The notes beneath the pieces are model-generated. The model saw only the letters and a list, made by a program, of their open reading frames with translations. It did not search any database and was not told the origin of the DNA. Below are positions 34,166 through 44,326 of a stretch of DNA of 64,000 nt, piece after piece; positions within the stretch are counted from its first letter, which is position 1, and each line of letters opens with the position of its first letter. The position numbers and the translations under genes were made by a program. Origin of the DNA: Deltaproteobacteria bacterium (lineage in GTDB: Bacteria; Desulfobacterota; DSM-4660; Desulfatiglandales; HGW-15); assembly GCA_020060215.1 (NCBI GenBank), contig JAGVAP010000104.1, forward strand, positions 91,566-155,565, read 5' to 3'.

Positions 34166-34606
34166 TCAATCCACGATGCTGAATCTCAGGATCTTCAGGG
34201 TCCTGCCCGAGCCGTCCGAGACCTCCACCTGCCAGGGGCCCTTGTCCGCTTCCCTGAGCTGAATGGAGCTGAGGGCGACCGGGTCGGACGGCGTGATCGC
34301 CACCCGCTGCTTGCTGCTGAGATGATCCCGATGGAACCAGCTGTGAAAGACGATCGCTCTTCGGGATGTCGGGGCAAATGACGTCAGGCAGCTGACACGC
34401 CCGACTGCGATGGAGAAGACCGCCCCCGCATTGACCGGCAGGTTGCCCTTGAAGGACTCGCAGACGGCCGCGTCCTTGAGGGTCAGGTCCTCCGAACGCT
34501 GGTCGGAAAGGGCTGCGGGCGCGGAGAGACAGACAAGAGCCAGCTGGGCGGCCAGGAACGTAGCGAGGCAAGGTCTCGGGCAATGTGTCGTCGGCCGCTT
34601 CATCAT
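34166..34606 (-). CDS. Exported DUF2914 domain protein
   Basis: A 146-residue protein with a cleavable-looking signal (CLATFLAAQLALVCLSAPAALS) and a DUF2914 domain: the FHSWFHRDHL segment and the final WQVEVSDGSGRTLKILRFSI strand are characteristic. DUF2914 proteins are small extracytoplasmic domains of unknown function in this group of bacteria. It is immediately upstream of the CdaA-CdaR fusion, 4 bases apart, so both are made from one message. The second ATG (34603) has a better spacing to AGGAG than the first. Confidence 0.7.
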   Translation of the reverse strand: MMKRPTTHCPRPCLATFLAAQLALVCLSAPAALSDQRSEDLTLKDAAVCESFKGNLPVNAGAVFSIAVGRVSCLTSFAPTSRRAIVFHSWFHRDHLSSKQRVAITPSDPVALSSIQLREADKGPWQVEVSDGSGRTLKILRFSIVD

Positions 34607-34845
34607 CTCCTGATCATCCCTCCCGGGCCGCCTCCGAGCAGCCCCTTCTGCAGAATCCGATGGTCTCCCATGATATCTGCATTACCCCCTCGTGGCAACC
34701 CTTGCAGGTCGAAGATTCGTCCCCTGCACGCTCGCCTTGGATTAAAGAGATGCACCGGATATACCGATATCTGGGTTTGGCATGGAACATGCTTTCCCAT
34801 CGAATGTGCTCTGGATGAAAAAGTTGGTCCAGGCCAAAAAAATGG

Positions 34846-34873
34846 TTGATATTCAAATTAAAACCTTTATATG
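34846..34873 (+). promoter_or_regulatory. Promoter of the kamA cassette
   Basis: TTGATA (34846-34851), a 16-base AT-rich spacer and TATATG (34868-34873) match a sigma-70 promoter. The stretch is markedly AT-rich in an otherwise GC-rich region. Transcription would begin about 30 bases before the ATG at 34913, which also argues against the ATG at 34871 as the true start. Confidence 0.5.
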
Positions 34874-34912
34874 TACTGGACCAATTTGATTCTCTCAATC
34901 AAGGGGGTGCAA

Positions 34913-36268
34913 ATGAAAAACAAGGAGTTGCTGAGCGCAGATGATTTCGAGCCCCCGAGTAGCAGTAGCGTACTCGGGGAAATGCCGGCAGGAACACTGC
35001 TCCCTCCTCCACTGAAACACGAATCCAAGATCATTCAGATCCGAAGAGTCCCTCCCACACCGAGGTTCCGCGTCGGCCCGCGCGCCTCGGCCTTCCGCAA
35101 GCGGCATTACCCTCAGGTCACTTCCTCCGAATGGAACGATTGGCACTGGCAGCTTGCAAACCGCATCACCGAGATCTCCACACTGGAGCGGATGGTCCGA
35201 CTCACCGAGGAGGAGAGGAGCGCTCTCACCCTGTCCGGCCGGCGTTTTCCCATCGCGGTCACGCCGTACTATGCAAGCCTGCTGGACCGGGACAACCCGG
35301 CCCAACCGATCCGCAGGACCGTGATCCCGGTCACGGCCGAGCACCTCCTTTCCCCGTTCGAGAAGGAAGACCCCCTCGGGGAAGATCATGACAGCCCGGT
35401 TCCGGGCCTGGTGCACCGGTATCCGGATCGGGTGCTCTTCCTCGTGACCGAGTTCTGCTCCACCTATTGCCGCTACTGCACCCGTTCCCGGATGGTGGGC
35501 CACGGCAACACCTCTCAACCCAACACGGCTCGATGGGAAGAGGCTATTGCCTACATCGAATCCAATCCCTCGGTCAGGGACGTGCTCCTGTCCGGAGGGG
35601 ACCCGCTGACCCTGCCCGACCCCAGCCTGGAGTGGCTGCTGTCGCGGTTGAGGCGAATCCCCCATCTGCAGTTCCTGCGCATCGGGACGAAAGCGCCGGT
35701 CGTGCTGCCCCACCGGGTGACCCCTGCCCTGGTCAGGGCCCTGAAGCGATACCATCCCCTGTGGATGAGCATCCACTTCACCCACCCCGACGAGCTCACC
35801 CCCGAGACGATCCAGGCCTGCGAGCGGCTTGCGGACGGCGGAATCCCCCTCGGGAGCCAGACCGTTCTCCTCGCCGGGATCAACGATGATGTGACCGTCC
35901 TGAAGAAGCTCTACCACGGACTGCTCCGGGCCAGGGTGAAGCCTTACTACCTGTACCAATGTGATCCCATCTCCGGGTCTTCCCATTTCCGGACACCGGT
36001 GGAGAAGGGGATCGAGATGATTCAGGGGCTGCGAGGACACACCAGCGGATACGCCGTGCCCTCCTACGTCATAGACGCCCCCGGGGGCGGGGGGAAGATC
36101 CCCCTGTTGCCGGACTACGTCGTCGGGAGGGACGGGGACGACCTTCTGCTCAGGAACTATGAAGGAAAGCTCTATCGCTATCCGGACCCGGACGGGATCC
36201 TGGGAAGCCGCCAGGCAGCCGAGGCGAAGAACCTCCGGCTCCCCTTTCCCGAAGAAGGACGTGCATGA
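34913..36268 (+). CDS. KamA-family radical SAM aminomutase (lysine 2,3-aminomutase-like)
   Basis: A 451-residue radical SAM, PLP-dependent enzyme. The [4Fe-4S]/SAM motif is CSTYCRYC with flanking FLVTEF. The PLP lysine lies in VIDAPGGGGKIPLLPDYV. The two acidic residues that bind the lysine side-chain amine in known lysine 2,3-aminomutase are kept: the Asp in YQCDPISGSSHF and the Asp in VIDAPGG. L-lysine to L-beta-lysine is thus the best-supported reaction. It has an N-terminal extension of about 60 residues unlike the clostridial enzyme. AAGGGGGTG precedes the ATG. Its stop overlaps the next gene as ATGA, so it is coupled to the ATP-grasp ligases and the acetyltransferase. Confidence 0.88.
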   Translation: MKNKELLSADDFEPPSSSSVLGEMPAGTLLPPPLKHESKIIQIRRVPPTPRFRVGPRASAFRKRHYPQVTSSEWNDWHWQLANRITEISTLERMVRLTEEERSALTLSGRRFPIAVTPYYASLLDRDNPAQPIRRTVIPVTAEHLLSPFEKEDPLGEDHDSPVPGLVHRYPDRVLFLVTEFCSTYCRYCTRSRMVGHGNTSQPNTARWEEAIAYIESNPSVRDVLLSGGDPLTLPDPSLEWLLSRLRRIPHLQFLRIGTKAPVVLPHRVTPALVRALKRYHPLWMSIHFTHPDELTPETIQACERLADGGIPLGSQTVLLAGINDDVTVLKKLYHGLLRARVKPYYLYQCDPISGSSHFRTPVEKGIEMIQGLRGHTSGYAVPSYVIDAPGGGGKIPLLPDYVVGRDGDDLLLRNYEGKLYRYPDPDGILGSRQAAEAKNLRLPFPEEGRA

Positions 36269-37248
36269 AGTTGAAGGTCGGGATCACCTACGACCTCCGG
36301 GAAGAGTACCTCGCCATCGGCATGGGGGAAGAAGAGACGGCGGAGTTCGACAAGCCGGAGACCATCGATTCCATCGCCGGTGCCCTTCAGGAGTTGGACC
36401 ACACGCCCGACAAGATCGGCAGCGTCCGGGCCCTCGCGGCACGGCTCGTTGGCGGGGATCGATGGGACCTGGTCTTCAACATCGCCGAAGGGCTCCGTGG
36501 TTTCGGGAGAGAGGCCCAGGTCCCGGCCCTTCTGGATGCCTACGACATCCCCTACACCTTCTCGGATCCCCTCGTCCTGGCGCTGACCCTCCACAAAGGA
36601 CTGACCAAGCGGGTCGTCCGTGACCTGTCCATCCCGACCCCGGACTTTGCCGTGGTGGAGGACGAGACCGAAGCGGCCCGGGTCGACCTTCCCTTCCCGC
36701 TGTTCGCAAAACCGGTGGCCGAGGGCACCGGCAAGGGGATCGGCCCCGCCTCCAAGATCGACACCAGGGAAGATCTGGTCCGCGTCTGCCGGGAACTGCT
36801 GGAGGCGTTCAGACAGCCTGTGCTCGTCGAGACCTTTCTGCCCGGCCGGGAATTCACGGTCGGCATCACGGGGACCGGAAAAGAGGCGGCTCCCCTGGCC
36901 GTCATCGAGGTGGTCTTGAGGAGCGGGGCTGAAAAGGATGCCTACTCCTATGTCAACAAGGAGCGGTACGAAGAGCTGGTGGAATACCGGCTCGTCAAGG
37001 ACAATATGGCTGAAGCGGCCGCCGAGGTGGCCCTTGCCTCCTACAGGGGGCTCGGGTGCAGGGACGCAGGCAGGGTAGACCTCCGCGCCGATGCGCTTGG
37101 TCGGCCGCAGTTCATAGAGATCAACCCCCTGGCCGGGCTTCATCCGAAAAACTCGGACCTCCCCATCCTGAACCGTCTCGCTGGATTCACCTATCTCCAT
37201 CTGATTGAACGGATCATGTCATCGGCCCTGGGAAGGATGGGAAGATGA
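36265..37248 (+). CDS. ATP-grasp ligase 1 (D-Ala-D-Ala ligase-like)
   Basis: A 327-residue ATP-grasp enzyme of the Ddl superfamily. The N-terminal domain ends in DLVFNIAEGLRGFGRE, where Ddl has N-x-x-H-G. ATP-binding parts are FPLFAKPVAEGTGKGI and VETFLPGREFTVGI. The Mg-binding strand is GRVDLRADALGRPQFIEIN, followed by PLAGLHPKNSDLP. The dipeptide-site residues differ from true Ddl, and the organism's own ddl would be expected in a cell-wall cluster, so this is likely an amino-acid ligase for a special metabolite. It overlaps kamA by 4 bases and is 3 bases from ligase 2. The acceptor may be beta-lysine; this is inference. Confidence 0.82.
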   Translation: MKLKVGITYDLREEYLAIGMGEEETAEFDKPETIDSIAGALQELDHTPDKIGSVRALAARLVGGDRWDLVFNIAEGLRGFGREAQVPALLDAYDIPYTFSDPLVLALTLHKGLTKRVVRDLSIPTPDFAVVEDETEAARVDLPFPLFAKPVAEGTGKGIGPASKIDTREDLVRVCRELLEAFRQPVLVETFLPGREFTVGITGTGKEAAPLAVIEVVLRSGAEKDAYSYVNKERYEELVEYRLVKDNMAEAAAEVALASYRGLGCRDAGRVDLRADALGRPQFIEINPLAGLHPKNSDLPILNRLAGFTYLHLIERIMSSALGRMGR

Positions 37249-37251
37249 CCC

Positions 37252-38268
37252 ATGTCGGCCGTCGTACTGCATGATCGGGTTGCTCAGGAGGGCGAAAGCC
37301 CCGATCACCTGGACGTCCTGGTGCAGGCCGAGTCGGTCTCCGCGGCGCTTCGGGAGCTGGGCCGCGATCCCGTCCCCCTCTCCGCATCCCTCGATCTCTC
37401 CGGACTCCGGACACAGCTCCAGGAACTCCGTCCTTCCTTCGTATTCAACCTGGTGGAGTCCATCGAGGGGCAGGGCAGGCTCATCTACCTCGCCCCCGCC
37501 CTGATGGACTGCATGGGGATCCCGTACACCGGCTCCGGCACCGAAGCCGTCTATCTGACCTCCAACAAGCTCGCCGCCAAGAAGGTATTGATCTCGGCCG
37601 GCATCCGGACCCCCCGCGGGTTCTCCAGCAGGGATCTGCAGCGGGGGCCGGAGTTCGCACCCGGTCCTTACATCATCAAATCCATTTGGGAGCACGCCTC
37701 CATCGGACTGGACGAAGAATCCGTGGTGACCCCCGGCGGACCGGAAGAGCTCCTCGAGCGCCTGCTGGAGCGGGAGGAGAGGCTGGGGGTCGCCTGCTTT
37801 GCCGAACCCTACATAGAGGGAAGGGAGTTCAACCTTTCGATGCTGGAAACGGATGGGGGGGTTCAGGTCCTCCCTCCCGCCGAGATACGGTTCGACCACT
37901 TCCCGGAGGAGAAGAGGAAGATCGTCGGATACCGCGCCAAGTGGGAGGAGGGCTCTTTTGAATACCTCCACACGGTCCGATCCTTCGAATTCCAGGCCGC
38001 CGATCGCCCCCTCCTCGAGGCCCTTTCCCTTGGAGCGGTCGAATGCTGGCACCTCTTCGATCTCCGCGGTTATGCCAGGGTGGACTTTCGTGTGGATGCA
38101 GGCAACCGTCCATGGATCCTCGAAGTGAACGTGAATCCCTGCCTTTCTCCCGACGCCGGTTTTGCGGCGGCAACGGCCAAGGCCGGCCTGACCTTTACGG
38201 AGGTGGTGGAGAGGATCGTCCGGGACTGCGAGTCCGTCGAGGATCGGAGCACTTCCCGATGGATCTGA
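37252..38268 (+). CDS. ATP-grasp ligase 2, divergent paralogue
   Basis: A 338-residue ATP-grasp protein clearly related to, but distinct from, ligase 1. It has RPSFVFNLVESIEGQGRL where Ddl proteins bind substrate, YIIKSIWEHASIGLDEESVV for ATP, VACFAEPYIEGREFNLSMLE, and a Mg site in GYARVDFRVDAGNRPWILEV with NVNPCLSPDAG. Two non-identical ligases back to back suggest two successive peptide-bond steps or a heterodimer. It starts 3 bases after ligase 1 ends and overlaps the acetyltransferase by 10 bases. Substrate unknown. Confidence 0.8.
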   Translation: MSAVVLHDRVAQEGESPDHLDVLVQAESVSAALRELGRDPVPLSASLDLSGLRTQLQELRPSFVFNLVESIEGQGRLIYLAPALMDCMGIPYTGSGTEAVYLTSNKLAAKKVLISAGIRTPRGFSSRDLQRGPEFAPGPYIIKSIWEHASIGLDEESVVTPGGPEELLERLLEREERLGVACFAEPYIEGREFNLSMLETDGGVQVLPPAEIRFDHFPEEKRKIVGYRAKWEEGSFEYLHTVRSFEFQAADRPLLEALSLGAVECWHLFDLRGYARVDFRVDAGNRPWILEVNVNPCLSPDAGFAAATAKAGLTFTEVVERIVRDCESVEDRSTSRWI

Positions 38269-38747
38269 ACGGGATCAGGTTTCGAAGCGATCCGCTCCCT
38301 TCCGATCTCGAGAAGGTCCGGGAGATCGTCTCCTCGAGCGGGTTTTTCTCTTCCATGGAGATCGACTTGGCGCTGGAGCTCCTGAGCGAGAGGATCGCGA
38401 AGGGCGAGTCGAGCGGGTATTATTTTCTCTTCGGAGAGATCCAGGGGGGAGTCGTCGGGTATGCCTGCTTCGGGCCGATCCCGTGCACACTGACGAGCTT
38501 CGATCTCTACTGGATCGCCGTGCGGCCCGAGCTCAGGGGCGGGGGTGGAGGAAAGATCCTCCTCGGCAAGGTGGAGGAGGAGATCCGGAGGATGGGCGGA
38601 ACCAGGATCTATGTGGAGACGTCCTCAAGGGAGCTCTACACGCCGACCCGGGCCTTCTACAAGAGCTGCGGCTACGGGCAGGAGGCTGCCATGCGCGACT
38701 TCTATGCCCCGGGGGACGACAAGGTCGTGTTTTTGAAGGTCCTTTGA
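38259..38747 (+). CDS. GNAT N-acetyltransferase
   Basis: A 162-residue GCN5-related acetyltransferase. The acetyl-CoA motif A is LYWIAVRPELRGGGGGKILL, and a late ETSSRELYTPTRAFYKSCGY helix matches motif B. It is shorter than AblB, the beta-lysine acetyltransferase of archaea and bacteria (about 270 residues), but the combination kamA plus GNAT is the ablA-ablB logic for N-epsilon-acetyl-beta-lysine. The ATG at 38259 is inside the end of ligase 2 (10-base overlap), so it belongs to the same operon. It probably finishes or protects the product of the two ligases. Confidence 0.83.
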   Translation: MDLNGIRFRSDPLPSDLEKVREIVSSSGFFSSMEIDLALELLSERIAKGESSGYYFLFGEIQGGVVGYACFGPIPCTLTSFDLYWIAVRPELRGGGGGKILLGKVEEEIRRMGGTRIYVETSSRELYTPTRAFYKSCGYGQEAAMRDFYAPGDDKVVFLKVL

Positions 38748-38773
38748 ATCAAGAGAATGAAAAGACGAACGGG

Positions 38774-38866
38774 AGGTTTCAGGTTTCAGTGTTCAGGTGT
38801 CAGGAAATGGATGGACTACCGGGCTGACACCCGAAACCTGACACCTGACACCCTGTAGAGTTTCCC
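38774..38866. repeat. Dispersed inverted-repeat element, copy 1
   Basis: It contains TTTCAGTGTTCAGGTGTCAG on the left and CCCGAAACCTGACACCTGAC on the right, with a middle GGAAATGGATGGACTACCGG. The arms are imperfect inverted repeats and can fold. Three related copies are at 40814-40893, 48060-48126 and 49832-49896. It separates the kamA cassette from hisC. Confidence 0.65.
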
Positions 38867-38939
38867 GTCTGTTCCTTTGCAATGAGGCCGCGCATGACCT
38901 ATAATTCGGCCCCATGCGCCGGAATCCGCGTGGGAAGGG

Positions 38940-40010
38940 ATGTACATGTTTTCCGAGAGAGTCCAACGTCTGAAGGCCTATGTTCCGGGGGAGCAGCCCC
39001 AGGACCGCAGATACATCAAGCTCAACACGAACGAGAGCCCCTACCCGCCGAGTCCGTTGGTTCGTGAAGCGCTCCAGAGGTTCGATTACGAAAGGCTGAG
39101 ACTCTATCCCGATCCCCAGGCCGGAAGGCTGCGGGAAAAGGTCGCGGAGGTGTACGGGGTCAAGCCTGCGCAGGTGTTCGTGGCCAACGGCTCCGACGAG
39201 GCCCTGTCGTTCTGTTTCTATGCCTTTTTCGAGCCAACACTGGGGAAAGTCCTCTTTCCGGAGTTCACCTACAGCTTCTACCCGGTCTACTGCAACTTCT
39301 ACGACCTCGAGTACGGGAAGGTCCCTCTGGACGAGGAGTACGCCGTAGACCCGGACGGTTTCACGGAAAGCGGCTCGTGCGGGATCATCTTCGCCAACCC
39401 CAATGCACCTACCGGAATCGCTCTGGACGCGAATCAGATCGATGGACTCCTCGACCGGTATCCCCGGGATCGCCCGGTGCTGGTCGATGAAGCCTACGTG
39501 GACTTCGGCGCCGAGACCGCGCTCACCCTGCTGGAGCGGCACCGGAACCTGGTTGTGATCAGGACCTTTTCGAAGAGCATGTCCCTTGCGGGACTCCGGC
39601 TGGGTTTCGTCATTGCTCACGAACCCATGGTGGAGGCATTGTCGAGGGTGAAGGATTCCTTCAATTCCTACCCCGTGGATTCGCTCACCCAGTGGATCGG
39701 CGAGGCCGCGATATCGGATGAGCCTTATTATCGCTCGATGCGGGAGATGATCATCCGGACGAGGGAGCGGTTCTGTCACGGGCTCCGGCAATTGGGCTGG
39801 ACGGTCCTTCCCTCCAAGACCAACTTCGTCTTCGCGACCAGGAAGGGGGTCTCCGGCAGGCGGATCTATGAGGTCCTCAAAGGAAAGGGTATCCTGGTCC
39901 GCCACTTCGACATCAGGGGGATTGAGGATTTCGTGAGGATCACCGTCGGGAGGGATGAGGATATGGGGCTGCTCCTGGACGAGGTCCGCCGCTCCTTCCC
40001 GTGGCCATGA
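38940..40010 (+). CDS. hisC: Histidinol-phosphate aminotransferase
   Basis: A 356-residue class I/II PLP aminotransferase. KLNTNESPYPPSP at the N-terminus, FANPNAPTGIAL, LVDEAYVDFG (the Asp and Tyr binding PLP) and the PLP-lysine motif RTFSKSMSLAGLRLGF are typical HisC signatures. It converts imidazole-acetol phosphate to histidinol phosphate; close paralogues act on tyrosine, phenylalanine or cobalamin precursors, and there are no his genes beside it. It is convergent with the M23 gene with only 12 bases between stops. Confidence 0.9.
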   Translation: MYMFSERVQRLKAYVPGEQPQDRRYIKLNTNESPYPPSPLVREALQRFDYERLRLYPDPQAGRLREKVAEVYGVKPAQVFVANGSDEALSFCFYAFFEPTLGKVLFPEFTYSFYPVYCNFYDLEYGKVPLDEEYAVDPDGFTESGSCGIIFANPNAPTGIALDANQIDGLLDRYPRDRPVLVDEAYVDFGAETALTLLERHRNLVVIRTFSKSMSLAGLRLGFVIAHEPMVEALSRVKDSFNSYPVDSLTQWIGEAAISDEPYYRSMREMIIRTRERFCHGLRQLGWTVLPSKTNFVFATRKGVSGRRIYEVLKGKGILVRHFDIRGIEDFVRITVGRDEDMGLLLDEVRRSFPWP

Positions 40011-40022
40011 AACGGGGCGCTT

Positions 40023-40574
40023 CTACCTTCTCCGACCTCGGGACGAACGGGTCAGGTACTCGGCGGCGTCCAGAAGGCCTTCGGGCTTTGCAGAGACGAA
40101 GAGGTTGCCCCCCGAGTAGAAAGGGGCCAGATCGGGCCGCCCGCTGAAGACCTCGAAGTGCAGCATGCAGGAGACCCCGTTCCTTTTCAGGAGCTGGATG
40201 TAGGGAGGGGCCTCCTCGGAAATGGCCTCGGTGTTGAGGACCGATCCCACCACGCCGATGATCTGCCCTGTCTTGACAGGATCTCCTTCACCGACATGCA
40301 CCTCCCCCAGCTCCGCATACCTGGCGACCAGCCCGTCCACCTGCTTCACCAGGATCTCATAGGTCACATTCCAGTAAGGGACCTCTTCCGGGGAAGTGAA
40401 AACGGCCGTCCTGAGTACGACCCCCTCTTCAACGGCATGCACGGCGCTCCCTGCGGGTGCGTAGATGTCCACACCGCAGTGGCGTCGGTCTCCCCGGTCC
40501 TCCCAGAAGGAGCCGGGAGCCCCCTCTGCGGGCAGGACCTTCTCGTAGCTTTCGGGCACCGGCCAGGCTTTCAT
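40023..40574 (-). CDS. M23-like (LytM fold) protein with a missing catalytic histidine
   Basis: A 183-residue protein with the duplicated hybrid fold of M23 peptidases. The first zinc motif HCGVDIYAPAGSAV is intact (H-x3-D). The C-terminal H-x-H is changed: SCMLHFEVF keeps only the second histidine and has methionine where the general-base histidine should be. No signal peptide or membrane anchor is visible, unlike most M23 proteins. It may be an inactive relative or cytoplasmic binding protein. I prefer the ATG at 40574 because of the GAGGAAAAGG upstream; an in-frame ATG at 40634 lacks one. Confidence 0.68.
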   Translation of the reverse strand: MKAWPVPESYEKVLPAEGAPGSFWEDRGDRRHCGVDIYAPAGSAVHAVEEGVVLRTAVFTSPEEVPYWNVTYEILVKQVDGLVARYAELGEVHVGEGDPVKTGQIIGVVGSVLNTEAISEEAPPYIQLLKRNGVSCMLHFEVFSGRPDLAPFYSGGNLFVSAKPEGLLDAAEYLTRSSRGRRR

Positions 40575-40977
40575 GGGGTTGACCTTTTCCTCGGGGTATT
40601 GACCTTGTCCATGAGGGTTGTTAACTAGTTTCATCCGGGAACGGACCCGTCCGGATTCGCGCGATCAGCGGTCAGCCAAGAACCTGGATCACGGCGAGAA
40701 CGTTGACAGGATAACAGGATCAACAGGATTTCAGGTAGATCTTTCAAGGCCAAAGTTTCTCCATGGATCAGACTGGCCGCCAGCCGGCGCTCGTATGAGA
40801 CTTCATCAAGTTGGAGGTTTCAGTGTTCAGGGGTCGGGAAATCGATGGATCCCCGGGCTCACACCCGAAACCTGACACCTGACACCCTGCTGGCGCTGCG
40901 GGCAGCGGCAAGCGGCCCCGCTGAACGCTGACAGCTGAAAGCTCGATACAGCCCCCTCAAGCCGGTAAAGGCCTGAT
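40575..40977. other. Repeat-rich intergenic stretch
   Basis: About 400 bases between divergent genes without a recognisable coding region. It holds several text-like repeats: GGATAACAGGATCAACAGGA near 40710, a copy of the dispersed inverted repeat at 40814-40893, and GCTGAACGCTGACAGCTGAA near 40918. Such words are typical of non-coding repeat debris. Confidence 0.5.
40814..40893. repeat. Dispersed inverted-repeat element, copy 2
   Basis: Same orientation as copy 1: GGTTTCAGTGTTCAGGGGTC, then GGGAAATCGATGGATCC, then CACCCGAAACCTGACACCTG followed by ACACCCTG. It precedes marC. Confidence 0.65.
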
Positions 40978-41586
40978 ATGGAATCGATCCGCCCATTCCT
41001 GACCGTCCTCTTCACCCTCCTGATGATCATGGATCCGATCGGCAACCTGCCTTTCTTCTCCCTCTTCACGAGGCAGAACACCCCCCCGGAGAGAAACAGG
41101 GTGGCCTTGATTGCGTCTGCCGGGGCCTGCGCCATCCTGATCTTCTTCGGCCTGACAGGGGACTACCTGCTGCGGTGGTTCAGCATCACCCTGCCTGCCT
41201 TTCAGATCGCCGGCGGGGCCATCTTCCTGATCTACTCGCTGCAGATGCTCGCCCTCATTCCGATCGGGATCAAGACCTCCGAAGAAGAGGAGCAGGAAGG
41301 CATCTCCAAGCACAACGTGGCCCTGGTCCCGCTGGCCATCCCGCTCCTGGCCGGGCCGGGGTCCATCACGGCGGTCCTCGTCTGGCGGCAGGAGTATGGA
41401 ATGGTCCTGCTTCTCCTGTCCATCGTTGCGGCCTGCCTCGTCATCTATACCATATTTCGGTTCGCGGAACGGCTCCGCAACGCCCTGGGTGTCACCGGGA
41501 TCCGCGTGATCTCTCGCATGATGGGGTTGCTGCTGGCGGTGATCGCGGTCCAGTTCATGGTCAACGGCTTTCAGCAGATCCTCTGA
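40978..41586 (+). CDS. MarC family inner-membrane protein
   Basis: A 202-residue polytopic membrane protein of the MarC/UPF0056 family with six hydrophobic segments. The first segment carries the family's MDPIGNLPFF, and ALVPLAIPLLAGPGSITAVL is the conserved central motif. The family was once linked to multiple antibiotic resistance but its transport substrate is unknown. It stands alone, convergent with groEL. Confidence 0.88.
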   Translation: MESIRPFLTVLFTLLMIMDPIGNLPFFSLFTRQNTPPERNRVALIASAGACAILIFFGLTGDYLLRWFSITLPAFQIAGGAIFLIYSLQMLALIPIGIKTSEEEEQEGISKHNVALVPLAIPLLAGPGSITAVLVWRQEYGMVLLLLSIVAACLVIYTIFRFAERLRNALGVTGIRVISRMMGLLLAVIAVQFMVNGFQQIL

Positions 41587-41616
41587 GTCACCTTCGTGTG
41601 AGTCGAAGTGAAGAGC

Positions 41617-41656
41617 GCAAAAAACCGAGGGCAGGGGATGCTCTCCCTGCCCTCTG
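41617..41656 (-). terminator. Intrinsic terminator of groESL
   Basis: On the minus strand GAGGGCAGGG (41654-41645) pairs perfectly with CCCTGCCCTC (41636-41627) over an 8-base loop and is followed by GGTTTTTTGCG. It lies about 22 bases past the groEL stop. Confidence 0.85.
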
Positions 41657-41677
41657 TCCTCTCGATCCTGAGGATCA

Positions 41678-43610
<1,933 letters not shown>

Positions 43611-43969
43611 GCTGGTGAAACCTCCATCTGTTTTTTAAAAATTCGCAGGACCGGACCTGCGTCTTCAAGCAATGAGCTTGGGGAAAGGGATGGGATAACT
43701 CGTAAGTGCCTGATATGACTATGTTACATAAATGGTACCAAGTTAAGCACCTTTTGCGGGTTGTCAACCCTGTGCACGGGAGGGAAGAATGGGTCAAAGA
43801 AGGATGAAAGGGAGTTCTCCCCTTGGCGCAGCCTTTCCTGAAGAAGCCGACGAGTTCTCCGTTCTCCGCCATGCTTCGATAATTGCTTGACAACCCCACC
43901 CACAGGAGGTACTGATTCTACCTGTTTAGGCATCAGCTTTTTTCGGGAACTCTTTCAGGAGCTGAATCC
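43611..43969. other. Divergent control region between groES and the IHF gene
   Basis: About 360 bases without a gene. It contains a leader hairpin before groES (43644-43661), a TTGACA on the minus strand near 43764, and a TTGACA on the plus strand at 43887-43892 facing the IHF gene. Neither has a convincing -10 at the best spacing. No CIRCE inverted repeat was found. Confidence 0.45.
43636..43661 (-). promoter_or_regulatory. Attenuator-like hairpin in the groES leader
   Basis: On the minus strand CGCAGG-TCCGGT-CCTGCG is followed by AATTTTTAAAAAA, about 25 bases before the groES ATG. This resembles a weak terminator between promoter and gene. Confidence 0.4.
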
Positions 43970-44263
43970 ATGACACTGACAAAAGACCAGATCATCCATT
44001 CCGTTCAAGAAAGACTGGAGCTTCCCCAGACCAAGTCCGCTCAGTTGGTCGAATTTGTACTGGAAGCGATCAAGAAGGCCCTTGAAAGCGGCGAGGATGT
44101 ACTCATCAGTGGCTTTGGAAAGTTCTGTGTCAATACGAAGAAGTCCCGAAAGGGAAGGAATCCCGCCACAGGCGAAGATCTGATGCTGAGTGCAAGACGG
44201 GTGGTTACGTTCCGGTGTTCGCCCGTTCTGAGGAACCATGTGAACGGACGAGAGCCCTCTTAG
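43970..44263 (+). CDS. HU/IHF family DNA-bending protein, IHF alpha-like
   Basis: A 97-residue nucleoid protein. It begins with a helical dimerisation half (MTLTKDQIIHSVQERLELPQ) and has the core DVLISGFGKFCVNTKKSRKG, followed by the DNA-binding arm RNPATGEDLMLSARRVVTF with the wedge proline. Arm sequence and the VTF strand favour IHF alpha over HU. AGGAG is 8 bases before the ATG. Residues after about 85 (PVLRNHVNG) form a short tail. It faces away from groES. Confidence 0.92.
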   Translation: MTLTKDQIIHSVQERLELPQTKSAQLVEFVLEAIKKALESGEDVLISGFGKFCVNTKKSRKGRNPATGEDLMLSARRVVTFRCSPVLRNHVNGREPS

Positions 44264-44326
44264 AGCACCTCCCGGAAAAGATCAGCTCGTCCCTCTTCCT
44301 GCCCCCTGATCATCGCAGTTGCACGT

